DNA of 64,000 nt, from NCBI RefSeq assembly GCF_021869535.1, contig NW_026262598.1, positions 1-64,000 on the forward strand, written 5' to 3'. The notes below the pieces were generated by a model. The model made no database searches. It was not told where the DNA came from and saw only the letters and a program-made list of their open reading frames with translations. Of this stretch, positions 1 to 14,200 are shown piece by piece. Positions within the stretch are counted from its first letter, which is position 1. Every line of letters begins with the position of its first letter. A program made the translations under genes and the position numbers. The stretch is from Mytilus californianus. Lineage: Eukaryota > Mollusca > Bivalvia > Mytilida > Mytilidae.

Positions 1-1750
1 TTAAGGCATTTCAAAAGTATTTTTTTGCAATATTTTAATTTTTTAAGCCTCAATTGTTGATAGTTGAAAATTTTCAATTTTAACGTCTAAATTTAACACT
101 CAAAGTTCAATATAGAATTAGTCATATTGTCTATAATATATATCCTATTGCCATGAAACTTTGTAAGCAGTCTTATAATTTAATAAGCTTTAGTCATACC
201 AAGTTTCTTCTACCCTATAGGTCCGGGTACACAGTTATCGTCCTTTGATTTTCGTTGTCCACGAATATAGTCCCTAGTGTGGACAGTGTGTTACTTGTCG
301 ATTTTTTTTATAACCCCTTCCGAATTTATTTCTCCATGTTTTATGACTCAAATAGTAAGGTAGGGGGGTGAAATGACACTGTAAAAAAATTTGGGGTCAT
401 GATTTTCAAAGTAAAGTAGTGATTTGGTCCAGCTGAAAAATGTTAAAAATTAGCACATCGGAAGCTGTCAAAAGATTTGAAGAACCCCCTTAGCATGAAA
501 TTGTCCATATTTTGAGTTAGAGCCGATGACTGTTTTCTATAATTTTGATATTAATTTGTCCCAAAAGTAGTTACAACACACTGTAAAAATATTATTGAGA
601 AAGCGCAGGTGGGATTTTTTTTAATTTCCATTTATTGTCTAAAAGAAATGCACTACGAAATAACTGTGTACTCGGACCTAAGAGGTGAAATCAGGAAATA
701 TAGAATCTGTACTTTGGCAACTTCCCTGAATGATTTGATGGTGTCAATTTATCAAATAGCATAAAACTAAAGGATTTTAAACTTTTATTTGATAGAATTT
801 CTGCAAAAATGACCAATTTTGGCATTTTATGGTCAAAATAAGCATTTCAATAGCTTTTTCAATTTTGATGCATAAGTGGCATTCTGACTTTCTATCTGAC
901 AGGTTTTTATGTGTCAATATTTGTGTTTCTATGTTTTCAATCCAGTTTGTATTACTCATTTGTGAACTCTGAATCTACAGAAAAGAAGATTATCTCAGAC
1001 AATATGCGCAAAATGTGTTGTATATATGATCCTCGTATGATCCTCGTCTAACGCCCTGTTTGGATCAAGTTAAATGTGAGGAGCTTGGAACATAAAAGTT
1101 GAAGTCCATTATAAAGACCTCACTAAATTTGTATAAAAAGCACTTAACAATGTCTTTTGTACCTGTTTTATGTCACATAATACCTTTCTTTTCTTCTGTA
1201 GGATAGCAAGTGGTTCAAATATAAGCCTGTTGAGACTAAAATTGCATGCATGTTTTTCACTAAAAAGTGAAAAATCTTTGTATCAGACCATACTGTCTGC
1301 AAAAAAAGTTGAATGCAAGAGTCTTTTTGTGCTCAGATTTATTGTATCATGTCACCTGAGTATAGAAATGATAGAAAAGACACAAAATTTTATTTCATAT
1401 AGCTTCAATATGCATTTTTAAATGTAAATATGTGATACGGCCTAAATTGACCCTAAATTATTTTCAGTCTTACTTGGCCTAAGACCCTTTTAAGCTAATG
1501 TGATATGTTATTTGTAAGTTTTCTTTCCATTTAAAGTACATTAAATACATATGTAAGGATTATTTATAACCAAAAAGCTTTACAAATTTAAAATTGCTGG
1601 AAAATATTACATCTTCATGTAAGGCCCCCTTCATTGGAAAACCTCCATTTTTAGCCACAGGCTCATATAAATTTGACTTTTTAATAATTATGATAAGTCT
1701 GATGAATCAAATGAGTACTCTATTGCTTTTAATACATAATATATTATATA
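1..1750. repeat. Copy 1 of the macrosatellite, indel-rich
   Basis: This copy is 1,750 bp. Compared with the consensus it lacks about 19 bp near 207 (the 'attaagattggtcaac' stretch). It also has about a dozen single-base insertions, mostly in or beside homopolymers, between about 219 and 930. An 11-bp duplication of 'tatgatcctcg' lies near 1030-1045. From about 1046 to 1750 it matches the other units. Insertion-dominated, homopolymer-linked differences in one block are more like unpolished long-read sequence than natural divergence. Its TIR module spans 220-678. Confidence 0.85.
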
Positions 1751-3498
1751 TTAAGGCATTTCAAAAGTATTTTTTTGCAATATTTTAATTTTTTAAGCCT
1801 CAATTGTTGATAGTTGAAAATTTTCAATTTTAACGTCTAAATTTAACACTCAAAGTTCAATATAGAATTAGTCATATTGTCTATAATATATATCCTATTG
1901 CCATGAAACTTTGTAAGCAGTCTTATAATTTAATAAGCTTTAGTCATACCAAGTTTCATTAAGATTGGTCAACTTTTTCTACCCTATTAGGTCCGGGTAC
2001 ACAGTTATCGTCCTTTGATTTTCGTTGTCCACGAATATAGTCCCTAGTGTGGACAGTGTGTTACTTGTCGATTTTTTTTATACCCCTTCCGAATTTATTT
2101 CTCCATGTTTTATGACTCAAATAGTAAGTAGGGGGGTGAAATGACACTGTAAAAAAAATTTGGGTCATGAATTTCAAAGTAAAGTAGTGATTTGGTCCAG
2201 CTGAAAAATGTTAAAAATTAGCACATCGGAAGCTGTCAAAAGATTTGAAGACCCCCTTAGCATGAAATTGTCCATATTTTGAGTTAGAGCCGATGAAGTT
2301 TTCTATAATTTTGATATAATTTGTCCCAAAAGTAGTACAACACACTGTAAAAATATTATTGAGAAAGCGCAGGTGGGATTTTTTTAATTTCCATTTATTG
2401 TCTAAAAGAAATGCACTACGAAATAACTGTGTACTCGGACCTAAGAGGTGAAATCAGGAAATATAGAATCTGTACTTTGGCAACTTCCCTGAATGATTTG
2501 ATGGTGTCAATTTATCAAATAGCATAAAACTAAAGGATTTAAACTTTTATTTGATAGAATTTCTGCAAAAATGACCAATTTTGGCATTTTATGGTCAAAA
2601 TAAGCATTTCATAGCTTTTTCAATTTTGATGCATAAGTGGCATTCTGACTTTCTATCTGACAGGTTTTTATGTGTCAATATTTGTGTTTCTATGTTTCAA
2701 TCCAGTTGTATTACTCATTTGTGAACTCTGAATCTACAGAAAAGAAGATTATCTCAGACAATATGCGCAAAATGTGTTGTATATATGATCCTCGTCTAAC
2801 GCCCTGTTTGGATCAAGTTAAATGTGAGGAGCTTGGAACATAAAAGTTGAAGTCCATTATAAAGACCTCACTAAATTTGTATAAAAAGCACTTAACAATG
2901 TCTTTTGTACCTGTTTTATGTCACATAATACCTTTCTTTTCTTCTGTAGGATAGCAAGTGGTTCAAATATAAGCCTGTTGAGACTAAAATTGCATGCATG
3001 TTTTTCACTAAAAAGTGAAAAATCTTTGTATCAGACCATACTGTCTGCAAAAAAAGTTGAATGCAAGAGTCTTTTTGTGCTCAGATTTATTGTATCATGT
3101 CACCTGAGTATAGAAATGATAGAAAAGACACAAAATTTTATTTCATATAGCTTCAATATGCATTTTTAAATGTAAATATGTGATACGGCCTAAATTGACC
3201 CTAAATTATTTTCAGTCTTACTTGGCCTAAGACCCTTTTAAGCTAATGTGATATGTTATTTGTAAGTTTTCTTTCCATTTAAAGTACATTAAATACATAT
3301 GTAAGGATTATTTATAACCAAAAAGCTTTACAAATTTAAAATTGCTGGAAAATATTACATCTTCATGTAAGGCCCCCTTCATTGGAAAACCTCCATTTTT
3401 AGCCACAGGCTCATATAAATTTGACTTTTTAATAATTATGATAAGTCTGATGAATCAAATGAGTACTCTATTGCTTTTAATACATAATATATTATATA
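1751..3498. repeat. Copy 2 of the macrosatellite (1,748 bp)
   Basis: It is identical in layout to the consensus unit. The one difference seen is an extra A in the run after 'cactgt' near 2150 (eight A instead of seven), which makes it one base longer. That may be a real length variant or a homopolymer error. Confidence 0.9.
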
Positions 3499-5245
3499 TT
3501 AAGGCATTTCAAAAGTATTTTTTTGCAATATTTTAATTTTTTAAGCCTCAATTGTTGATAGTTGAAAATTTTCAATTTTAACGTCTAAATTTAACACTCA
3601 AAGTTCAATATAGAATTAGTCATATTGTCTATAATATATATCCTATTGCCATGAAACTTTGTAAGCAGTCTTATAATTTAATAAGCTTTAGTCATACCAA
3701 GTTTCATTAAGATTGGTCAACTTTTTCTACCCTATTAGGTCCGGGTACACAGTTATCGTCCTTTGATTTTCGTTGTCCACGAATATAGTCCCTAGTGTGG
3801 ACAGTGTGTTACTTGTCGATTTTTTTTATACCCCTTCCGAATTTATTTCTCCATGTTTTATGACTCAAATAGTAAGTAGGGGGGTGAAATGACACTGTAA
3901 AAAAATTTGGGTCATGAATTTCAAAGTAAAGTAGTGATTTGGTCCAGCTGAAAAATGTTAAAAATTAGCACATCGGAAGCTGTCAAAAGATTTGAAGACC
4001 CCCTTAGCATGAAATTGTCCATATTTTGAGTTAGAGCCGATGAAGTTTTCTATAATTTTGATATAATTTGTCCCAAAAGTAGTACAACACACTGTAAAAA
4101 TATTATTGAGAAAGCGCAGGTGGGATTTTTTTAATTTCCATTTATTGTCTAAAAGAAATGCACTACGAAATAACTGTGTACTCGGACCTAAGAGGTGAAA
4201 TCAGGAAATATAGAATCTGTACTTTGGCAACTTCCCTGAATGATTTGATGGTGTCAATTTATCAAATAGCATAAAACTAAAGGATTTAAACTTTTATTTG
4301 ATAGAATTTCTGCAAAAATGACCAATTTTGGCATTTTATGGTCAAAATAAGCATTTCATAGCTTTTTCAATTTTGATGCATAAGTGGCATTCTGACTTTC
4401 TATCTGACAGGTTTTTATGTGTCAATATTTGTGTTTCTATGTTTCAATCCAGTTGTATTACTCATTTGTGAACTCTGAATCTACAGAAAAGAAGATTATC
4501 TCAGACAATATGCGCAAAATGTGTTGTATATATGATCCTCGTCTAACGCCCTGTTTGGATCAAGTTAAATGTGAGGAGCTTGGAACATAAAAGTTGAAGT
4601 CCATTATAAAGACCTCACTAAATTTGTATAAAAAGCACTTAACAATGTCTTTTGTACCTGTTTTATGTCACATAATACCTTTCTTTTCTTCTGTAGGATA
4701 GCAAGTGGTTCAAATATAAGCCTGTTGAGACTAAAATTGCATGCATGTTTTTCACTAAAAAGTGAAAAATCTTTGTATCAGACCATACTGTCTGCAAAAA
4801 AAGTTGAATGCAAGAGTCTTTTTGTGCTCAGATTTATTGTATCATGTCACCTGAGTATAGAAATGATAGAAAAGACACAAAATTTTATTTCATATAGCTT
4901 CAATATGCATTTTTAAATGTAAATATGTGATACGGCCTAAATTGACCCTAAATTATTTTCAGTCTTACTTGGCCTAAGACCCTTTTAAGCTAATGTGATA
5001 TGTTATTTGTAAGTTTTCTTTCCATTTAAAGTACATTAAATACATATGTAAGGATTATTTATAACCAAAAAGCTTTACAAATTTAAAATTGCTGGAAAAT
5101 ATTACATCTTCATGTAAGGCCCCCTTCATTGGAAAACCTCCATTTTTAGCCACAGGCTCATATAAATTTGACTTTTTAATAATTATGATAAGTCTGATGA
5201 ATCAAATGAGTACTCTATTGCTTTTAATACATAATATATTATATA
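3499..5245. repeat. Representative consensus unit of the macrosatellite
   Basis: This is the first full unit with the standard length of 1,747 bp and can serve as the reference copy. In order it holds about 239 bp of AT-rich spacer ending in 'ctatta', the TIR module at 3738-4188, and about 1,057 bp of spacer starting 'taagagg' and ending in an AT-rich stretch before the next 'ttaaggc'. Two short plus-strand ORFs of 83 and 64 codons occur at fixed places in each unit (4665-4916 and 5089-5283 here). They have no recognisable domain and biased, low-complexity composition, and I treat them as chance ORFs. I saw no tRNA, 5S rRNA or snRNA signature in the unit. Confidence 0.93.
3738..4188. mobile_element. 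MITE-like module with 19-bp TIRs inside each satellite unit (reference copy)
   Basis: The left end reads GGTCCGGGTACACAGTTAT. The right end is ATAACTGTGTACTCGGACC, its reverse complement with one mismatch in 19. The module is 451 bp and is flanked by TA on both sides within the unit (ctatTA / TAagagg). It has no coding capacity. A second, subterminal inverted pair, ACAGTGTGTT at 3801-3810 and AACACACTGT at 4086-4095, lies 63 and 93 bp from the ends. A TA target duplication would fit a Tc1/mariner-type non-autonomous element, but I do not recognise the TIR family. The same module occurs in all 26 units, from 220-678 in copy 1 to 43919-44369 in the last. Confidence 0.75.
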
Positions 5246-8200
5246 TTAAGGCATTTCAAAAGTATTTTTTTGCAATATTTTAATTTTTTAAGCCTCAATT
5301 GTTGATAGTTGAAAATTTTCAATTTTAACGTCTAAATTTAACACTCAAAGTTCAATATAGAATTAGTCATATTGTCTATAATATATATCCTATTGCCATG
5401 AAACTTTGTAAGCAGTCTTATAATTTAATAAGCTTTAGTCATACCAAGTTTCATTAAGATTGGTCAACTTTTTCTACCCTATTAGGTCCGGGTACACAGT
5501 TATCGTCCTTTGATTTTCGTTGTCCACGAATATAGTCCCTAGTGTGGACAGTGTGTTACTTGTCGATTTTTTTTATACCCCTTCCGAATTTATTTCTCCA
5601 TGTTTTATGACTCAAATAGTAAGTAGGGGGGTGAAATGACACTGTAAAAAAATTTGGGTCATGAATTTCAAAGTAAAGTAGTGATTTGGTCCAGCTGAAA
5701 AATGTTAAAAATTAGCACATCGGAAGCTGTCAAAAGATTTGAAGACCCCCTTAGCATGAAATTGTCCATATTTTGAGTTAGAGCCGATGAAGTTTTCTAT
5801 AATTTTGATATAATTTGTCCCAAAAGTAGTACAACACACTGTAAAAATATTATTGAGAAAGCGCAGGTGGGATTTTTTTAATTTCCATTTATTGTCTAAA
5901 AGAAATGCACTACGAAATAACTGTGTACTCGGACCTAAGAGGTGAAATCAGGAAATATAGAATCTGTACTTTGGCAACTTCCCTGAATGATTTGATGGTG
6001 TCAATTTATCAAATAGCATAAAACTAAAGGATTTAAACTTTTATTTGATAGAATTTCTGCAAAAATGACCAATTTTGGCATTTTATGGTCAAAATAAGCA
6101 TTTCATAGCTTTTTCAATTTTGATGCATAAGTGGCATTCTGACTTTCTATCTGACAGGTTTTTATGTGTCAATATTTGTGTTTCTATGTTTCAATCCAGT
6201 TGTATTACTCATTTGTGAACTCTGAATCTACAGAAAAGAAGATTATCTCAGACAATATGCGCAAAATGTGTTGTATATATGATCCTCGTCTAACGCCCTG
6301 TTTGGATCAAGTTAAATGTGAGGAGCTTGGAACATAAAAGTTGAAGTCCATTATAAAGACCTCACTAAATTTGTATAAAAAGCACTTAACAATGTCTTTT
6401 GTACCTGTTTTATGTCACATAATACCTTTCTTTTCTTCTGTAGGATAGCAAGTGGTTCAAATATAAGCCTGTTGAGACTAAAATTGCATGCATGTTTTTC
6501 ACTAAAAAGTGAAAAATCTTTGTATCAGACCATACTGTCTGCAAAAAAAGTTGAATGCAAGAGTCTTTTTGTGCTCAGATTTATTGTATCATGTCACCTG
6601 AGTATAGAAATGATAGAAAAGACACAAAATTTTATTTCATATAGCTTCAATATGCATTTTTAAATGTAAATATGTGATACGGCCTAAATTGACCCTAAAT
6701 TATTTTCAGTCTTACTTGGCCTAAGACCCTTTTAAGCTAATGTGATATGTTATTTGTAAGTTTTCTTTCCATTTAAAGTACATTAAATACATATGTAAGG
6801 ATTATTTATAACCAAAAAGCTTTACAAATTTAAAATTGCTGGAAAATATTACATCTTCATGTAAGGCCCCCTTCATTGGAAAACCTCCATTTTTAGCCAC
6901 AGGCTCATATAAATTTGACTTTTTAATAATTATGATAAGTCTGATGAATCAAATGAGTACTCTATTGCTTTTAATACATAATATATTATATATTAAGGCA
7001 TTTCAAAAGTATTTTTTTGCAATATTTTAATTTTTTAAGCCTCAATTGTTGATAGTTGAAAATTTTCAATTTTAACGTCTAAATTTAACACTCAAAGTTC
7101 AATATAGAATTAGTCATATTGTCTATAATATATATCCTATTGCCATGAAACTTTGTAAGCAGTCTTATAATTTAATAAGCTTTAGTCATACCAAGTTTCA
7201 TTAAGATTGGTCAACTTTTTCTACCCTATTAGGTCCGGGTACACAGTTATCGTCCTTTGATTTTCGTTGTCCACGAATATAGTCCCTAGTGTGGACAGTG
7301 TGTTACTTGTCGATTTTTTTTATACCCCTTCCGAATTTATTTCTCCATGTTTTATGACTCAAATAGTAAGTAGGGGGGTGAAATGACACTGTAAAAAAAT
7401 TTGGGTCATGAATTTCAAAGTAAAGTAGTGATTTGGTCCAGCTGAAAAATGTTAAAAATTAGCACATCGGAAGCTGTCAAAAGATTTGAAGACCCCCTTA
7501 GCATGAAATTGTCCATATTTTGAGTTAGAGCCGATGAAGTTTTCTATAATTTTGATATAATTTGTCCCAAAAGTAGTACAACACACTGTAAAAATATTAT
7601 TGAGAAAGCGCAGGTGGGATTTTTTTAATTTCCATTTATTGTCTAAAAGAAATGCACTACGAAATAACTGTGTACTCGGACCTAAGAGGTGAAATCAGGA
7701 AATATAGAATCTGTACTTTGGCAACTTCCCTGAATGATTTGATGGTGTCAATTTATCAAATAGCATAAAACTAAAGGATTTAAACTTTTATTTGATAGAA
7801 TTTCTGCAAAAATGACCAATTTTGGCATTTTATGGTCAAAATAAGCATTTCATAGCTTTTTCAATTTTGATGCATAAGTGGCATTCTGACTTTCTATCTG
7901 ACAGGTTTTTATGTGTCAATATTTGTGTTTCTATGTTTCAATCCAGTTGTATTACTCATTTGTGAACTCTGAATCTACAGAAAAGAAGATTATCTCAGAC
8001 AATATGCGCAAAATGTGTTGTATATATGATCCTCGTCTAACGCCCTGTTTGGATCAAGTTAAATGTGAGGAGCTTGGAACATAAAAGTTGAAGTCCATTA
8101 TAAAGACCTCACTAAATTTGTATAAAAAGCACTTAACAATGTCTTTTGTACCTGTTTTATGTCACATAATACCTTTCTTTTCTTCTGTAGGATAGCAAGT

Positions 8201-11200
8201 GGTTCAAATATAAGCCTGTTGAGACTAAAATTGCATGCATGTTTTTCACTAAAAAGTGAAAAATCTTTGTATCAGACCATACTGTCTGCAAAAAAAGTTG
8301 AATGCAAGAGTCTTTTTGTGCTCAGATTTATTGTATCATGTCACCTGAGTATAGAAATGATAGAAAAGACACAAAATTTTATTTCATATAGCTTCAATAT
8401 GCATTTTTAAATGTAAATATGTGATACGGCCTAAATTGACCCTAAATTATTTTCAGTCTTACTTGGCCTAAGACCCTTTTAAGCTAATGTGATATGTTAT
8501 TTGTAAGTTTTCTTTCCATTTAAAGTACATTAAATACATATGTAAGGATTATTTATAACCAAAAAGCTTTACAAATTTAAAATTGCTGGAAAATATTACA
8601 TCTTCATGTAAGGCCCCCTTCATTGGAAAACCTCCATTTTTAGCCACAGGCTCATATAAATTTGACTTTTTAATAATTATGATAAGTCTGATGAATCAAA
8701 TGAGTACTCTATTGCTTTTAATACATAATATATTATATATTAAGGCATTTCAAAAGTATTTTTTTGCAATATTTTAATTTTTTAAGCCTCAATTGTTGAT
8801 AGTTGAAAATTTTCAATTTTAACGTCTAAATTTAACACTCAAAGTTCAATATAGAATTAGTCATATTGTCTATAATATATATCCTATTGCCATGAAACTT
8901 TGTAAGCAGTCTTATAATTTAATAAGCTTTAGTCATACCAAGTTTCATTAAGATTGGTCAACTTTTTCTACCCTATTAGGTCCGGGTACACAGTTATCGT
9001 CCTTTGATTTTCGTTGTCCACGAATATAGTCCCTAGTGTGGACAGTGTGTTACTTGTCGATTTTTTTTATACCCCTTCCGAATTTATTTCTCCATGTTTT
9101 ATGACTCAAATAGTAAGTAGGGGGGTGAAATGACACTGTAAAAAAATTTGGGTCATGAATTTCAAAGTAAAGTAGTGATTTGGTCCAGCTGAAAAATGTT
9201 AAAAATTAGCACATCGGAAGCTGTCAAAAGATTTGAAGACCCCCTTAGCATGAAATTGTCCATATTTTGAGTTAGAGCCGATGAAGTTTTCTATAATTTT
9301 GATATAATTTGTCCCAAAAGTAGTACAACACACTGTAAAAATATTATTGAGAAAGCGCAGGTGGGATTTTTTTAATTTCCATTTATTGTCTAAAAGAAAT
9401 GCACTACGAAATAACTGTGTACTCGGACCTAAGAGGTGAAATCAGGAAATATAGAATCTGTACTTTGGCAACTTCCCTGAATGATTTGATGGTGTCAATT
9501 TATCAAATAGCATAAAACTAAAGGATTTAAACTTTTATTTGATAGAATTTCTGCAAAAATGACCAATTTTGGCATTTTATGGTCAAAATAAGCATTTCAT
9601 AGCTTTTTCAATTTTGATGCATAAGTGGCATTCTGACTTTCTATCTGACAGGTTTTTATGTGTCAATATTTGTGTTTCTATGTTTCAATCCAGTTGTATT
9701 ACTCATTTGTGAACTCTGAATCTACAGAAAAGAAGATTATCTCAGACAATATGCGCAAAATGTGTTGTATATATGATCCTCGTCTAACGCCCTGTTTGGA
9801 TCAAGTTAAATGTGAGGAGCTTGGAACATAAAAGTTGAAGTCCATTATAAAGACCTCACTAAATTTGTATAAAAAGCACTTAACAATGTCTTTTGTACCT
9901 GTTTTATGTCACATAATACCTTTCTTTTCTTCTGTAGGATAGCAAGTGGTTCAAATATAAGCCTGTTGAGACTAAAATTGCATGCATGTTTTTCACTAAA
10001 AAGTGAAAAATCTTTGTATCAGACCATACTGTCTGCAAAAAAAGTTGAATGCAAGAGTCTTTTTGTGCTCAGATTTATTGTATCATGTCACCTGAGTATA
10101 GAAATGATAGAAAAGACACAAAATTTTATTTCATATAGCTTCAATATGCATTTTTAAATGTAAATATGTGATACGGCCTAAATTGACCCTAAATTATTTT
10201 CAGTCTTACTTGGCCTAAGACCCTTTTAAGCTAATGTGATATGTTATTTGTAAGTTTTCTTTCCATTTAAAGTACATTAAATACATATGTAAGGATTATT
10301 TATAACCAAAAAGCTTTACAAATTTAAAATTGCTGGAAAATATTACATCTTCATGTAAGGCCCCCTTCATTGGAAAACCTCCATTTTTAGCCACAGGCTC
10401 ATATAAATTTGACTTTTTAATAATTATGATAAGTCTGATGAATCAAATGAGTACTCTATTGCTTTTAATACATAATATATTATATATTAAGGCATTTCAA
10501 AAGTATTTTTTTGCAATATTTTAATTTTTTAAGCCTCAATTGTTGATAGTTGAAAATTTTCAATTTTAACGTCTAAATTTAACACTCAAAGTTCAATATA
10601 GAATTAGTCATATTGTCTATAATATATATCCTATTGCCATGAAACTTTGTAAGCAGTCTTATAATTTAATAAGCTTTAGTCATACCAAGTTTCATTAAGA
10701 TTGGTCAACTTTTTCTACCCTATTAGGTCCGGGTACACAGTTATCGTCCTTTGATTTTCGTTGTCCACGAATATAGTCCCTAGTGTGGACAGTGTGTTAC
10801 TTGTCGATTTTTTTTATACCCCTTCCGAATTTATTTCTCCATGTTTTATGACTCAAATAGTAAGTAGGGGGGTGAAATGACACTGTAAAAAAATTTGGGT
10901 CATGAATTTCAAAGTAAAGTAGTGATTTGGTCCAGCTGAAAAATGTTAAAAATTAGCACATCGGAAGCTGTCAAAAGATTTGAAGACCCCCTTAGCATGA
11001 AATTGTCCATATTTTGAGTTAGAGCCGATGAAGTTTTCTATAATTTTGATATAATTTGTCCCAAAAGTAGTACAACACACTGTAAAAATATTATTGAGAA
11101 AGCGCAGGTGGGATTTTTTTAATTTCCATTTATTGTCTAAAAGAAATGCACTACGAAATAACTGTGTACTCGGACCTAAGAGGTGAAATCAGGAAATATA

Positions 11201-14200
11201 GAATCTGTACTTTGGCAACTTCCCTGAATGATTTGATGGTGTCAATTTATCAAATAGCATAAAACTAAAGGATTTAAACTTTTATTTGATAGAATTTCTG
11301 CAAAAATGACCAATTTTGGCATTTTATGGTCAAAATAAGCATTTCATAGCTTTTTCAATTTTGATGCATAAGTGGCATTCTGACTTTCTATCTGACAGGT
11401 TTTTATGTGTCAATATTTGTGTTTCTATGTTTCAATCCAGTTGTATTACTCATTTGTGAACTCTGAATCTACAGAAAAGAAGATTATCTCAGACAATATG
11501 CGCAAAATGTGTTGTATATATGATCCTCGTCTAACGCCCTGTTTGGATCAAGTTAAATGTGAGGAGCTTGGAACATAAAAGTTGAAGTCCATTATAAAGA
11601 CCTCACTAAATTTGTATAAAAAGCACTTAACAATGTCTTTTGTACCTGTTTTATGTCACATAATACCTTTCTTTTCTTCTGTAGGATAGCAAGTGGTTCA
11701 AATATAAGCCTGTTGAGACTAAAATTGCATGCATGTTTTTCACTAAAAAGTGAAAAATCTTTGTATCAGACCATACTGTCTGCAAAAAAAGTTGAATGCA
11801 AGAGTCTTTTTGTGCTCAGATTTATTGTATCATGTCACCTGAGTATAGAAATGATAGAAAAGACACAAAATTTTATTTCATATAGCTTCAATATGCATTT
11901 TTAAATGTAAATATGTGATACGGCCTAAATTGACCCTAAATTATTTTCAGTCTTACTTGGCCTAAGACCCTTTTAAGCTAATGTGATATGTTATTTGTAA
12001 GTTTTCTTTCCATTTAAAGTACATTAAATACATATGTAAGGATTATTTATAACCAAAAAGCTTTACAAATTTAAAATTGCTGGAAAATATTACATCTTCA
12101 TGTAAGGCCCCCTTCATTGGAAAACCTCCATTTTTAGCCACAGGCTCATATAAATTTGACTTTTTAATAATTATGATAAGTCTGATGAATCAAATGAGTA
12201 CTCTATTGCTTTTAATACATAATATATTATATATTAAGGCATTTCAAAAGTATTTTTTTGCAATATTTTAATTTTTTAAGCCTCAATTGTTGATAGTTGA
12301 AAATTTTCAATTTTAACGTCTAAATTTAACACTCAAAGTTCAATATAGAATTAGTCATATTGTCTATAATATATATCCTATTGCCATGAAACTTTGTAAG
12401 CAGTCTTATAATTTAATAAGCTTTAGTCATACCAAGTTTCATTAAGATTGGTCAACTTTTTCTACCCTATTAGGTCCGGGTACACAGTTATCGTCCTTTG
12501 ATTTTCGTTGTCCACGAATATAGTCCCTAGTGTGGACAGTGTGTTACTTGTCGATTTTTTTTATACCCCTTCCGAATTTATTTCTCCATGTTTTATGACT
12601 CAAATAGTAAGTAGGGGGGTGAAATGACACTGTAAAAAAATTTGGGTCATGAATTTCAAAGTAAAGTAGTGATTTGGTCCAGCTGAAAAATGTTAAAAAT
12701 TAGCACATCGGAAGCTGTCAAAAGATTTGAAGACCCCCTTAGCATGAAATTGTCCATATTTTGAGTTAGAGCCGATGAAGTTTTCTATAATTTTGATATA
12801 ATTTGTCCCAAAAGTAGTACAACACACTGTAAAAATATTATTGAGAAAGCGCAGGTGGGATTTTTTTAATTTCCATTTATTGTCTAAAAGAAATGCACTA
12901 CGAAATAACTGTGTACTCGGACCTAAGAGGTGAAATCAGGAAATATAGAATCTGTACTTTGGCAACTTCCCTGAATGATTTGATGGTGTCAATTTATCAA
13001 ATAGCATAAAACTAAAGGATTTAAACTTTTATTTGATAGAATTTCTGCAAAAATGACCAATTTTGGCATTTTATGGTCAAAATAAGCATTTCATAGCTTT
13101 TTCAATTTTGATGCATAAGTGGCATTCTGACTTTCTATCTGACAGGTTTTTATGTGTCAATATTTGTGTTTCTATGTTTCAATCCAGTTGTATTACTCAT
13201 TTGTGAACTCTGAATCTACAGAAAAGAAGATTATCTCAGACAATATGCGCAAAATGTGTTGTATATATGATCCTCGTCTAACGCCCTGTTTGGATCAAGT
13301 TAAATGTGAGGAGCTTGGAACATAAAAGTTGAAGTCCATTATAAAGACCTCACTAAATTTGTATAAAAAGCACTTAACAATGTCTTTTGTACCTGTTTTA
13401 TGTCACATAATACCTTTCTTTTCTTCTGTAGGATAGCAAGTGGTTCAAATATAAGCCTGTTGAGACTAAAATTGCATGCATGTTTTTCACTAAAAAGTGA
13501 AAAATCTTTGTATCAGACCATACTGTCTGCAAAAAAAGTTGAATGCAAGAGTCTTTTTGTGCTCAGATTTATTGTATCATGTCACCTGAGTATAGAAATG
13601 ATAGAAAAGACACAAAATTTTATTTCATATAGCTTCAATATGCATTTTTAAATGTAAATATGTGATACGGCCTAAATTGACCCTAAATTATTTTCAGTCT
13701 TACTTGGCCTAAGACCCTTTTAAGCTAATGTGATATGTTATTTGTAAGTTTTCTTTCCATTTAAAGTACATTAAATACATATGTAAGGATTATTTATAAC
13801 CAAAAAGCTTTACAAATTTAAAATTGCTGGAAAATATTACATCTTCATGTAAGGCCCCCTTCATTGGAAAACCTCCATTTTTAGCCACAGGCTCATATAA
13901 ATTTGACTTTTTAATAATTATGATAAGTCTGATGAATCAAATGAGTACTCTATTGCTTTTAATACATAATATATTATATATTAAGGCATTTCAAAAGTAT
14001 TTTTTTGCAATATTTTAATTTTTTAAGCCTCAATTGTTGATAGTTGAAAATTTTCAATTTTAACGTCTAAATTTAACACTCAAAGTTCAATATAGAATTA
14101 GTCATATTGTCTATAATATATATCCTATTGCCATGAAACTTTGTAAGCAGTCTTATAATTTAATAAGCTTTAGTCATACCAAGTTTCATTAAGATTGGTC

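Noticed and set aside
1170..1788. Repeated 83-codon and 64-codon plus-strand ORFs in each satellite unit (25 copies each)
   Set aside because: They are identical because the units are identical. They have no domain, no codon-level conservation to test, and low-complexity AT-driven composition, and the unit looks like non-coding satellite.
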